From Nectonema munidae (taxonomy: Eukaryota > Nematomorpha > Nectonematoida > Nectonematidae): a stretch of DNA of 64,000 bases. Within the stretch, counting starts at the first letter, position 1, and the number at the start of each line of letters is the position of its first letter. A program made the translations under genes and the position numbers. The stretch lies in the NCBI GenBank assembly GCA_030549495.1, contig JAUIRK010001002.1, positions 363,282 to 427,281 of the forward strand, in the 5' to 3' direction. This document shows, piece after piece, positions 37,503 through 48,399 of this stretch. The notes under the pieces were generated by a model. It saw nothing but the letters and a program-made list of their open reading frames with translations. It made no database searches and was not told the origin of the DNA.

Positions 37503-39178
37503 CAGGGGGGGGGGGTTCAATATGGGAAAATACAGGCCCATCGGGTACTGGATTGAAAAAGTTTCAAAAGTTTGCAAGACACAACCTACCCTTTATAACT
37601 GTATTGGTACTTAAAAAAACTGACACTTTTTTTGAATATACCACCCTTGTCACTCTATATTTATTTGTCGCTTTCATATTTAGCTTTGAGAAATTGAATA
37701 TATGAATCTGTTTATTATGAAAAACATGTTGTAAAGTCATTTTTTATTTAAAATTTTATCTTTCATTTTTGCATCTACCACATATTGTGGAGGAACACTT
37801 TTTCCATGTAAACTTTTATAGTGCTCTTCTAAGCACAATGTCCAAACAACACAGTTACACTTATTTTCAGGACATATTATAGGTTTATTGTTTGTTGACT
37901 TTATGTTCATGCTTTTACTGTAGATGGTACAATCTGACATGACAATTTTAAAAAAAATTTCTCTTCCCTTTTTTGAGCTGAATTCTATCTTTGTTGAACA
38001 ATTTTCTGATTTGAGACCACAGAGTCCGCAAATAATTGTATCAATAAGCTCAATAAGTTTTTTATCATTAACATTTTTCATACAATTTTGCATTTTTTTC
38101 ATTTCCATTCTTTATTTCTTCCTCTGCAAAAAGAATTTCTTTATATTCTTTAGTAAAAAAAACTTGCTGCACCCAACAGGAGGGTCCAAGTCAATTGATG
38201 GCTTGATGGGTCTACATTTTTGTAAGCACGATTTAAATTCCTCTTGGGAATTTTCAGTCCAATATATCTTTTCATTGACTATCTTAGTTTTCAGCTTTAA
38301 TAAAAGTAAAGTAAAATTGCATTTTTCTTTGTCGTATTCTACATAATTTAAACGTTTTTTTTTCAGAATCAAAAATTTGTTTAATTAAAAAAACATCAAC
38401 TTTATCTTCGGCTATAACACAGTCAATAATATAAAGGAGATTGTCCAAAATCTCTTCTGTGTTTGGATTCTTCAGTGTTTCTAAAGAGAGACCCCTGACT
38501 CTTTTCAACCTATCTTTGCTCAAAAGAGTTTTCCTGATTAAATTTTTTAGACAAGTTGATTTATAAATTTTGGTTCCATTTATATATACTGTTGGTTCGT
38601 GCTTCTCTTTTATTACTTCTGACAGAGCTTCTACAGAAGTAAAATCTTTTTCATTAAGAGGAAACATCAGAGCACTATTTCGATTTTCTTCTAATAGAAA
38701 AGGATCTTCAGTTGAAAGTCTAACTCCAATTAAGCAGCCTTCTCGATATGGACACCTTAACGTAACTCTCTTATTGACCAAACTGTCAACATCAGCTTCA
38801 GACAGGTAGCAAGCTTCATAGTAGCCTTTCATCCAACAATCAATATTCTATAATACAATATACTTTCAAATTTTTTTGAAAATTTTTATCACGTCCATAT
38901 AAAAACTAGGATTGAAAATGTTCAAAGAGGTAATTTAAATTTATTAAATTTTGATAAAAATAATTTTTTTTTTAAATTTTTTAATTATTAAATTACTGCA
39001 ATATTGAAATTGAAAAATGTTTTTTATTGTATTAAATTTATTGTATTTTTTTGTATTTTTTGTTGTATACTATTTATTAAAGGTAGGGTACTAAAATTTT
39101 TTTTCACATTCCTGAAGAGTATACCCACCCACCCACTCCTGGGCTATTTTTTCCTAGCTTTGAACCCCCCCCCCCCTG
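37503..39178 (-). mobile_element. Unclassified 1.7-kb element with CAGGGGGGGG ends carrying a coding region
   Basis: The left end is CAGGGGGGGGGG-GTTCAA followed by GGGAAAATA; the right end read inward is CAGGGGGG..GTTCAA followed by GGAAAAAATA. TGTACA is found outside both ends. CAG termini suggest hAT, but no hAT transposase is seen. The body holds minus-strand coding sequence of an unknown protein. Confidence 0.6.
37737..38850 (-). pseudogene. Unknown cysteine-containing protein inside the CAGGGG element
   Basis: Translation order on the minus strand: MKGYYEACYLSEADVDSLVN to about 38284 (182 residues, with RCPYREGCLIGVRL), then a shifted frame with WTENSQEEFKSCLQKCRP and IDLDPPVGCSKFF, then MEMKKMQNCMKN to a stop at 37737. 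The last part has GLCGLKSENC, CPENKCNC and CLEEHYKSLHG, which could bind zinc. A possible acceptor (ttatag) lies just before NIDCWMKGYY at about 38848, so the first part may be a 3' exon. I do not recognise the family; it may be a transposase of an unfamiliar group or a captured host gene. Confidence 0.45.
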
Positions 39179-39179
39179 A

Positions 39180-39195
39180 TGTACAAAATGTACAC
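39180..39195. promoter_or_regulatory. PB3 outer palindrome, split by an insertion
   Basis: TGTACAAAATGTACAC. The missing first G and a second copy of the left arm (TGTGTACA) stand at 37495-37502 on the other side of the inserted element, which shows that the insertion hit this palindrome. Confidence 0.6.
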
Positions 39196-39477
39196 ACAGT
39201 AACGTTTGAGGGTGAAATTCAATTTAAATTTGAAATTTATAAAAAAAAAATTCCTAATTTTTTTTATTTACTGACACGATACTAATGTAAATTAAATCTA
39301 GGATCTTTAGTAAAATATAGTTAATGAATTCTAATTAAATTTGAAATCTATAAAAATATTTTTCTTAATCTTTATATTATGATAGAGTTTGCTAATGTAT
39401 AGTTTGATTGACATCACAACAGCTCAAAGAAATTTTTTGATTGACAGAACCGTAAAGTAAAAGATTACCCCGTTTTC

Positions 39478-40110
39478 TATGGCAAATCCACCCAAAAAAA
39501 TGGACTTTTTCAACGATTACCTTGGGCAATTCTTTGAATGGTGTACTCAAAATTGCATGCATATAAATGTATCTAAGTCCCTTTGGAAGTATGAATAGAA
39601 AAATTCCAACTGAGAATTTCAAGTTCGAAGTTGTTGAATATTATAAATTACTTGGTGTCATCATCGACTGCAAATTGAAGTGGAAACAACATATCTCTTA
39701 TGTCAATTCTATTCTGTGTAGTAATTTAGGCATTCTAAAACACAATAAGTTTTTGTTCCCGACCAAAATCAAATTATTATTGTACAACTCCTTTTTTCTC
39801 CCTTATCTTAATTACTGCATAGTTCTATGGGGTCATCAAAACTTTGAGCTATTGATAAAAACAAAAACGAATTATACGCTATATAACTAGAAGTCATTAC
39901 TTATCTCATACTACCCCCTTATTTTTTAGAGAGAACTTACTAAAGGTTAATGACTTGTATGTGTATAATCTATCAATGGTTACCTATAAACTTTTAAATG
40001 GATTTCTACCTAACATATTTAATGAGTTTATTGTATTTAACTACATGAACCATGAATATAATCTACGAAATAAATCCAATTTATCACTTCTATCTTATTG
40101 TAAAAAATTA
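39478..40110 (+). pseudogene. LINE-A ORF2, continuation after the Merlin insertion
   Basis: The reverse transcriptase resumes with MANPPKKMDFFNDYLGQFFE and WCTQNCMHINVSK, exactly what should follow the FADD motif. Next come YYKLLGVIIDCKLKWKQHI and LLYNSFFLPYLNYCIVLWG, the C-terminal landmarks of Jockey/CR1-like enzymes. The frame has shifts near 39580 and 39880. The element ends near 40110, where Helitron 1 begins. No clear poly(A) or microsatellite tail was seen. Confidence 0.8.
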
Positions 40111-41301
40111 TCTAAATAATCTATAAAATATAAAATTTCTCATAACTTTAACTTTTTTATGTTTGTATCTTGACATCATTGGGTCTTCATCCCAAATGAA
40201 TAAATCAATTTTTTCAAAAAGTTCCTTCACATTACTTTGTTTTGAAAAGCAGCACGTAGAAGTTTCATGGCACGGAATAGGAATACGGACTCTTGAGGGA
40301 GCAGTTTTACCTCCTTTGAGAAGCAGAGCAGATATTCCAGAAGAAGAATCGGCAATACAAATTTTTCTTTGACTTCGGATTTTTGACATTAGGATATTGT
40401 AGATGAAAGTCTTGCCACCTGGTCCATCTAAGAAAAAATTGTTGTCTTTGGCTGGATTGAAGTTTGTCAATGAATTCAATATTTCACTAACAACGGAAGA
40501 TTGGTCCTCATTCATTTTTCTGTAGTTTTCTTCGAAATGAATGTTTTCTTCTTCTAGGTTATAATTGAGTTCTTCATGGAAAATGCTTGAAAGTGGAAGG
40601 TTTGTTTCTGAAATCCTTTCAAACACAAAGTATACAATCGTCTTTCCATGGATCGCGAGAATAGAATCAATTTTTAGGAGTTCAGAAGTGTAGGCCCATT
40701 TTTTCCATGTTGTAAAATAGTCTTCACTGAGATGGTCTTTAAACTTTATCCATAATTCAAGGGCATTAGGAATTTCTGTAAAGATAAGAAGAACAGCGAA
40801 AAGGCTTCTCAATTGATTGGGCATAAAACTTTGAATACATTCCTTCAGTATTTCTTCTGCTTCCGAGTTAACAACATAAAGACCTCTTTATGGCGGATTC
40901 TTTGAAGGTTTTACAGACATAGGAGCTTTCAGAAAGAGTTAGGAGGTCTTTAAATGAAGTGGAACCTGAAATATTATTCAACAAAATAGGTAAAAAATAA
41001 ATATCCCCAGAATTGGGATGAACGAATTTATTTGGTCCAATGGCTTTGACATTTCTTTTTCCTATGGTCCATTTTTTTCATTTTTGATTAAAGGTGAATA
41101 TTTATGGGGAAAATTAATGTACTTGATGGTGCGTGCTTCTGGTATCTCTCGATTTGCCCAAAAATAACCTGTGAGAGTGGTGTCAAAATTTCTATCATTA
41201 ACTGGTGGAGTCTCTTCAAAAACTACAGACTGATTATCTGGTAGGTGTAAATCTAACTTAATTACATAAGGACTATTGGGGTGAAGAGTGAAATTAAACA
41301 T
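40111..41301 (-). pseudogene. Helitron 1 linker and helicase
   Basis: 41301-41062 encodes the region before the helicase (LDLHLPDNQSVVFEETPP, FWANREIPEARTIKYINFP). The helicase (40824 down) shows MNEDQSSVVSEILNSL, then FFLDGPGGKTFIYNIL. Helitron helicases have GPGGTGKT here, so two Walker A residues (T and G) are missing. Next come DSSSGISALLLKGGKTA and IDLFIWDEDPMM (Walker B). The gene stops soon after, so later helicase motifs are absent. It cannot be active. Confidence 0.85.
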
Positions 41302-41607
41302 TCTATAACAACTCTCTACAGCTGATATTATCTGGTATTAATAAAGGTATCAATCTCATTATTTAAATTATTATTGTTGTTAGTACCCTCAACTTGAATA
41401 ATGGCTCGATCTGGTCCCTTATACACATACTACTTATAAATATACTTAACCGCTGAAACATACCTCTACATTAATATGACTTTGAAATCTGTACAATAAA
41501 TAGGGACTATGTGGTACAACCCATCTATTACCCAACTCTTTGCCGTGTACTATGATGAATTTACCGTTATCTGGTCTCGAATAAAGGGGATAATTATTAG
41601 ACTCTAT

Positions 41608-41925
41608 CTATAGTATGGTATTAGAATTGAAAGACTTGGGATACTTCTTACTACATTTACCGTCTCTCATACAAATGGATTTCACATTATGTACCCCACA
41701 TGGACCATGGCACATATGTTTTTTAACCAACTCATATAAAATTGGATGACTATCTCTATCAGGAATTTGGGCAGAAATAATTTTATCTATTTTTTCTTCA
41801 GTGTCTATTGGTTCATTTAGGATAAGTAAAATATGGGCATGGGGTAGAGAACGTTTCTGTAACTCGATGGTGTAAACATAACCCTTAACGCTACCAAATA
41901 TATTATTATGCAAACATTTTTCCAT
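41608..41925 (-). pseudogene. Helitron 1 Rep endonuclease
   Basis: FGSVKGYVYTIELQKRSL is followed by PHAHILLIL, the two-histidine (HUH) metal site used to nick DNA. HMCHGPCGVHNVKSICMRD and CSKKYPKSFN follow. The tyrosine region further on (after 41608) is not in an open frame. Confidence 0.85.
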
Positions 41926-42012
41926 TAGCTCAAATAAATGTCGGGGACTTGAAGTGAAAGAAGCTGGTAAAATTATTTTTTTACCAATTTCTCTAGGGTT
42001 GATGTCTGACTC

Positions 42013-42917
42013 TTAAATGGCATCTCTCAATACCTGGAATATCTCGCCTCTTAACATTTGTTGGTTGTTTTTTACATAAATAAGTCTAAGGTGTTCTATC
42101 TTACAATACATATCTACTATATACTTATGGAAAAGACGACCACACTTATGAATAAATGAATTGGTTCTATATAAAATCCTCTGTCTATAGAAATTTAAGG
42201 GTGTTAATTTTCTATTATTATCTGTATTCTTTTCAAGCCTCTTACTCCAATCTGACTCACCAAAAGGGAACAAAATAGGATAGGCTAGGGGATCATATAA
42301 TATGAATGGCACTCAGAAATCCTCTTCAAATTGTTTTGTTTGGTAGATATTACTATGACCCTGGAACTACCACTTCCTATTTCACTCATGTTTGTGTCTG
42401 GTAAAAAACAGCAACTTCGTCTAATAATGGAAGGTGATATCTACGATTATCTTACGACTCTAGGCATTTTATAACTATGGTAAACTCATTATTAGGATTA
42501 CTTTTAAAACTTTTACTCGCATTATTAAAAATATGGCGTAAATAATTATTACTTTCTAAATAAAAGGAAACCTCATTGATTATAATCCTGGAAAACCCCT
42601 CTCTATGCCTCAAATTGTTTTTTCCTCAACTGAAATGTCTGAAAAGTATACCTGCAAATATTTGGGTGTTTGAAGAAGATGGTAAAAGCCCGCCTATATG
42701 GGGGCCCTGCCATACGCTTTATTTTGAAAAAATTATTGGACCTATCATACTCGTTATTATTTTTAAACCCCACCGATATAAATGAAAACATGTTATACGA
42801 AATTATGTTGGACTTAAAATGTTTACTATCTACAAATTCACCTTGAATAATCTGGTTAAAAACCCCATCTACCTCTCTTAAGTCATTTACAACGGTCTTA
42901 CCTTTATTACAACACAT
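42013..42917 (-). pseudogene. Helitron 1 N-terminal domain
   Basis: MCCNKGKTVVNDLREVDGVF (42917) and SNIISYNMFSFISVGF match the CC..GK and N-R-YN positions of Helitron-like N-terminal domains. After a gap and a frame change, YDPLAYPILFPFGESDW, FYRQRILYR and GRLFHKYIVDMYCKIEHLRL (42312-42013) are the most conserved block. Stops and shifts separate the pieces. Confidence 0.8.
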
Positions 42918-43173
42918 ATATTTTTATTAAACAATAAAACTTGTGAAAATGGGCATAAAAAAATTAATTTCCCAATATAATTAGAATTTGATTATCATTA
43001 AATAAAGAAAAATAAGGACTGTTCTGTGCAAAACTTGTAGAAGGAAGATTAGCAGAAGAAATCAGTTGAATTGAATTTGACTTGATTCTTCTCCACTGAC
43101 TCATCTTGAAGAGTCTTTCTTTTCTTCTCTGGAAGGATTCAGTAATTGATTTCTTCTTCCACGCTTTGACCAA

Positions 43174-45597
43174 ATTATTGATTCAATTTCTTCTTTGAAG
43201 TTGATTTTCCTTTTTCATTCTTCTTCTTTTGATTTGACCTAAGTTTTGACAACCTTACCTATCTTACTTGTTTTCTCTCACCTTGAATACTTCTTCTTTG
43301 GTTTTCTCTAAGTTGGGATAATATTACCTGAGTTTTTTCTTCTGTTTCACCATATTTGCCGCCATCGCCATACTTATCCTTTCTTTCTCCTTCGTCAAAC
43401 GCTTCACTCTCTCCTCCTTTCCTTCTTATTTTTCTTCTGCTCTCGGTAGTTGCGCAAGTACTCCAACTTGCCAACTCTCTTCTCCTCAGCGCTCTTCTCC
43501 TTTCTACTTTTCCTCTCATCTTTCATACTTTTTTTTTTTTCTTGTGAGGGCGTGATCAAAAATTTTAAAAAAAAATTATTAAAAAATTCTTATTTTTTTT
43601 ATTAATTTAAATAAAATTTTAAAAAAAACTGGAAAAAAAAAAAAAAGGGGGGGGGAGGGGCACATTTTTTTCAAAAAAATAAAAATCCCTAATCAAAAAA
43701 TTAAATATCAACAAATTTTATATTAAAATATTAGGCAGATAGATTTATAATAGCTTAACATTTTTTAAGAGAATAAAAATGCCAGGTGGGGGCACCTAGC
43801 CAAAATGGAGCATAAGAGGCCCGTCCTCGTTACGCCATTGTTTAAACTTATGCACTTAATAAACAATTTATGAAATTTTAATTTTTTGAAAATAATAAAA
43901 GTAAAAAGAATTAAAATTCAATTTACGATCTACAAAAACTGATCCAGAATCTAAGACGTTTTGTAGCTATTGTTGAAAGTTTATTACTTTTTTTTACGTG
44001 ATAAAAAATTTAAGTACGAAATGTCTTGAACTCAAAAAACCATTATATAATAGATGCACATCTTTGTTTTAATTTGAAAGCATTACTTAGTTAAAAAATA
44101 TTGATTAGAAAATTAAAATTCTAATGAAAAATATTTGTCCTTTTTAGACATTTCAAATGTTGCATATACACATAAGACTTTAAATGAAAAAAATTATATT
44201 TATAAATACAAAATGTTAATTGTAAAAAAATACGTATAATATTGAGCATATATGGAGTAGGGATTCTTTTCTCTAAAAGCTTTTAAAATATACGGGGTAG
44301 AAATATCAAATAACCCTCATATTCGTGAGGGCTAATGACCAAGACCCTTCGCGAAGAAAATGTAAATAAAATGCTCAAAAACCGTGAATCTATGAAACAG
44401 TGTTATTGAGTCGGATGCGCACCTTTTGAGAAGAAGCCGGAGTCTGAGTCGTGTTAATTATTGCCGCTCCCCCTTCATAAATAGTTATAATCATGCATGT
44501 TAGATTAAAAAATAAATTCATAGACGGCCTTTTTAGTGTGCAACGTTGCAAAAACCCAGCATAAAATTTTTTTTCATTTTATTCCAAGCCTTGTATTTTT
44601 GCAACCCATAGAAAAGGGCTGAAGAATTCAATAAAATTAAAGAATGAACTTTTTTATTTTACGTTAAAATTACTTTGTAAATGAGCAAAACTTAGTTTAT
44701 GAGTAGAAAGTTTTTAGGAAAAAAAATTGGGATAAATTCAGCCTATGAATCATATTGTTTGTCTTAAATATAAAGGTTAAAGACAATAATTTAAAATCCT
44801 TTTGAAGAAAATGTAAGAAAGACACTAAACTACAAATACAAACCAATAGAATATTTTAATAAATTATGTTGAAAAAAATAGATCAAACATTTTGATTGCA
44901 ACACAAAGCAGAAATGTGTAAAATTCAAGAAATTTAAGATTTTTTCTTGTATCTACACTTTTTTCCAATTATTATCTTATATTCTAAGAATATATTAAAT
45001 TTAACACTTTGTTGTTTCACATGCATAAAAAACAGATACAAGATTCCTAATTTATCAATCTTATGAACTACTCCTAAAATTTTGAACCAAAATCAGAAAT
45101 TATTTATATTCTTGTTTTCCTGTTTAAATTAGCCACATCTTTTCTGGTTTCAAAGTGATTATCTGTTTAAATTGGTAGTTTAATTGTTTTTCAAATTAAA
45201 AAAAATGTATTTTTGTATGATCACTATCATTTCGTGTCAAATCAACCGTTATGAAAACTGTCCAAATAGAATAAACTTAAAAAATAGAAACGCCCGAATT
45301 ATTATTTATTTTGATTTTCGGGCATTTTGACCCGCACCTTGTCAGACACTCGGCATAACATCATACGTAACAATACATCAAACATATACAAATATTTCCT
45401 TACACGCTCAGACACAAAACATCATACATATACATCATAGATAGGATTCAAGTTCCGACACACAAAACATAATGCTATATATAAGGAAACATCATACATA
45501 GGATTCAAATTTCTGACACGCTCAGACAGAATTCATTATAAGTAATACATGACGCATATACAATGAAATATGGAAAACATAAAATCTGCGGTATCTT
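43174..45597. other. Non-coding segment with pyrimidine-rich stretch and G-run
   Basis: 43200-43550 is rich in CT on the + strand (CTCTCTTCTCCTCAGCGC). Its minus-strand frame (arginine- and glutamate-rich, 43519-43259) could be the extreme basic N-terminus of Helitron 1 but shows no motif. 43640-43670 has a run of A followed by GGGGGGGGGAGGGG. From 45350 to 45560 a degenerate repeat (about 80-100 bases) contains GACACGCTCAGACA and CATCATACATA. No gene was recognised. Confidence 0.45.
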
Positions 45598-45692
45598 TGG
45601 ATTGTTTACGTTGAACGCGCAATGTTATGATTGAACAATTTTATTAGAAGGACGTAAATGGGAGGGTCTTCGATCTTCACTTTTGGAGTTAC
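45598..45692. repeat. Dispersed repeat, copy 2
   Basis: Matches 20875-20966 (TTGAACGCGCAATGTTATGA, TTCGATCTTCACTTTTGGAG). It begins just downstream, in the minus direction, of an unrecognised coding remnant. Confidence 0.7.
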
Positions 45693-45703
45693 AATATCCA
45701 ATC

Positions 45704-46588
45704 TCATGCCTGTACATATAAGGCCGAGGAAAATCGATCATGAAGGCTTACAAGGGAATCTCGAAGAGCTTTATTTGTCCCTTTTTTAAAAACACATCGA
45801 ATGATTTTTAATAACACTATATTCAGTAAGCACTTCTCAACTTGAAAAAGTTCTTTCCTAAAGCAGAAATTTTGTACAAACATAATGCCATTAGAACCTT
45901 TAGGTACGCATAATACCGGTGATATATTCTTTGGGGTCAGTGTTTCTTCAATCACTTTTAATTTTACCAAGTCAAAGATTATCTTTTTTTCAATGAGCTT
46001 TCTTTAATTTCTTGGAAGCTTTGTGAAACAAGAAAAGGTACTGACGAGATTATCTTCGGTGCGTATCCTTTCTTAAAAATTTTCTTGCTTTGCCTGCTTT
46101 TAAGGATATTTGCGCTGCCCATGTGCAATTCGCTGTTGAGACAGCAATCTATGAGGTCGAAGACCTGGAGTTTTGAAACATTTTTCCGAAATTTCTGAAC
46201 TGTTTTAAAAGTTAAAAAGTTTGTTTTGAATCTTTTTTAAAACCTGTCCATAACCACGCAGTAAGATTTTTAGAGATAGACACTGACAACTTATCTTTGT
46301 CTTCTTTCGACATGGGCTAGGTGATGACGGATTTAACGTAGTAAAGGAGAAAGAAAACGTAAAATTGCGGAATGGTAACTTTGAAGGGATTATTGATGAT
46401 GAACCTAGCAGCAGAAAATGACATGAAAATTTTAAGTAGAATGCTAGACTCAAGTGTGCATCAAAGTCAATGCTTTTGCCATTGCCAAAAAAAATGCTAC
46501 TTGCTAGCAAAAAAACTATTATAAAAACTTTTAAATTTGCCCAAGACTTACAAGGAAGAAATGTTAATAAATAATACCTCGTGAACAC
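45704..46588 (-). pseudogene. Unrecognised coding remnants beside the dispersed repeat
   Basis: Two open stretches lie on the minus strand. The one at 46588-46205 starts MFTRYYLLTFLPC and has a hydrophobic run (VFIIVFLLASSIFF) like a signal peptide or membrane segment. The one at 45970-45704 reads MVKLKVIEETLTPKNISPVL and ends SSALYVQA. Protein-like sequence between them (VFDLIDCCLNSELHMGSANI) suggests one larger old gene. I recognise no domain. Position next to the 90-base repeat hints at a retroelement fossil; a host gene exon is the alternative. Confidence 0.3.
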
Positions 46589-48399
46589 TCGTTCTATTGT
46601 TTAGAATTATTTGGTATTAAAATAGAAATAAATTACTTTGTTAATTTAATACATTTTGTTTTGCTTAGAAACAATTGGCATCAGAATGAATGAAAAAGAG
46701 GGTTGTCTAGAAAATAGGCTAAGATACTAATATGTCTTCGTTAGGTATTGAAAAAACCTTACTTGCTCATTGTTCGACACAAAACTGGTAATTCTGCATT
46801 TTCGATCATAACACCCATTGATTGAATATCCTTTTTTGAAACTATTAATTTATACGATATTATATAACTTATCTGTTATTTTTAGATTAATTTATTCAAA
46901 CAACTAGAAAATAGAAGCACAAACAGGAGTAAATTTTCACAAGAAAGAAATGTGAGAAGGACTCAAAGTTTAAATGGTAGAGTGATTAGAACTTCTATTG
47001 ATTTTAAAAGAACAAAACTTAAAAATACTATCGTATCTTCTTTATTTCTTTAACTTCTTTTTTATTCATTTAAATCTTTTAGATTGAAAATTGCCCAACG
47101 ATGAAATCACATGGATATTACGAAACGAATCTTTAGATAAAAAGATACAATTGAAGCAAATATTTTATGAAGGATCAAATCTAAAATACTTACATAAAAA
47201 TCTACATTCTAAGATGAATTTTATTCAATAAAAATACGATTGTCGATTAAATTTCCTTCACTTAATGAAAAATTGTTTTTTATTACTGTTCTCTCTCTTT
47301 ATTGCAAGTATGCTTATTAATTGAAACTTAAAATAGCATTTATTATAAAAAATATCTGTTTTTTAAGAAAGACAAAACATGTTGACCTATTTCTGAAAAT
47401 TTGGATTTCTTTTATCAATTTAAAAAGTTTAAATAGCGATATTTTTGTGCTTCTGTTATTTGCTCGGATCAGGAATTTTGAATAAGACCTTCATTGTTAT
47501 ATTTTCTAATATTTATACCCTTTATCAACAAAAGCCTCATCAAAAATTCACTTAGAATGTGAATTTTGAAGAATACCTTCATGAATATATATATCTCCAA
47601 AATATTTATTTAGTTATCGACAAAAGATCTTTTTAAATATTTAATTGAAGAAGAGATTTGTGAGACCGTCAATTTCATAGACATCTTGATTGGTAAATAC
47701 CCCTGTACTATGCACACGTTTATAAAATTCTGAACCATAAAAGCCTTTAATTCTATTCCCTTTTTTTGCTATCCAATAATTAAAATTAATGTTGAATGGC
47801 CACGTCAAATAAAAGTCAATATATATATATATATAAATTTTAATACTTTAAAAGTATTATTAAGTTTATTTTTAATTGCTCTTGTATTATTTCAATAAAA
47901 CTAAAAGCAATCAAAAGAGAAGGTTAGGAAAGAGGTTAAAAATTTTTTGAAAATTATTTAATGAAATGCTAAGATAGCTACTACTGCTAATGATGCTCAG
48001 AAAAGCAAAATGTAATGGCAATGGTAAAAAGTTTTCGTATGCCGACTTTTCGAGGTGCGCACGTAGACAGATATTTGTAAGATACAATTTGTCATAACAG
48101 GTTGTTCCTCCATGACAAATCTTTCACAAAAAATATGTAGCAGGGGGGCGACCCTAGTTACAGCACCCCCCGCTCTTCCCCGTAGAGATCTAAATTTTCG
48201 AAATATTTATTTTCATAAAAAATAAAATTTTGCTTCCATCGACATACAAAATACATACAGACAGAAGAAAGGATTTTATTATTTGATTTTTTTAAATAAA
48301 ACTTGTATTTAATTTCAATCATAAATTTTTTAGTTCGTTTTTCGCATACTTCAACTTTAAAAAATTAAAAAAATCCTTTTTAGCTTGTGATTTTCTATA
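46589..48399. other. AT-rich non-coding segment
   Basis: No coding sequence recognised. A G/C-rich island at 48139-48180 (CAGGGGGGCGACCCTAGTTA then CAGCACCCCCC) resembles the terminal G/C palindromes of the DNA transposons in this window but has no partner. Confidence 0.45.

Larger units (their letters stand above)
36419..39212 (-). mobile_element. Remains of a third piggyBac element (PB3), interrupted
   Basis: On the minus strand the left end reads CCCTCAAACGTTACTG (39212 inward), next to TTCA instead of TTAA. Palindromes GTGTACA-AAA-TGTACAC lie at 39180-39195 (outer, centre 25 bases in) and 37320-37336. When the element inserted at 37503-39178 is disregarded, the second lies about 201 bases in, the same as in PB1 and PB2. 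A half palindrome at 36462-36478 would be the right-end site, putting the right end near 36419, although no clear terminal repeat is seen there. Only an acidic N-terminal frame of the transposase survives. The low end is tentative. Confidence 0.55.
32957..39469 (+). mobile_element. Merlin DNA transposon with nested insertions, both ends present
   Basis: The ends are long inverted repeats (about 85 bases) that begin GGTAATCTTTTACTTTACGG at both termini. The 8-base target duplication is CCATTTTC (32949-32956) and CCGTTTTC (39470-39477), with one change. The host sequence on the two sides joins into one LINE-A reverse transcriptase. Merlin elements make 8-9 base duplications and encode an IS1016-related transposase, which is found at 34100-34894. 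The 6.5-kb size comes from later insertions: a hAT (35010-36362), piggyBac remains (PB3) and an unclassified element (37503-39178). A piece of about 58 bases of Merlin is present twice (34924-34981 and 39257-39316) on either side of those insertions. Confidence 0.9.
40111..43173 (-). mobile_element. Helitron 1, protein-coding part, broken
   Basis: A rolling-circle transposon on the minus strand. In order of translation: a basic N-terminus (about 43173-42960), the Helitron N-terminal domain (42917-42013), the Rep endonuclease (41925-41608), a linker (41301-41062) and a PIF1-like helicase (40824-40120). No terminal TC or CTRR hairpin could be identified, so the true ends are unknown. It directly follows LINE-A. 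Confidence 0.8.

Noticed and set aside
43259-43519. Arginine/glutamate-rich frame on the minus strand
   Set aside because: Low-complexity pyrimidine-rich DNA; no motif links it firmly to Helitron 1, so it is not listed as a gene.
48139-48180. Terminus of another G/C-palindrome transposon
   Set aside because: The G-run and C-run look similar to transposon ends, but there is no partner end and no TTAA or 8-base duplication.
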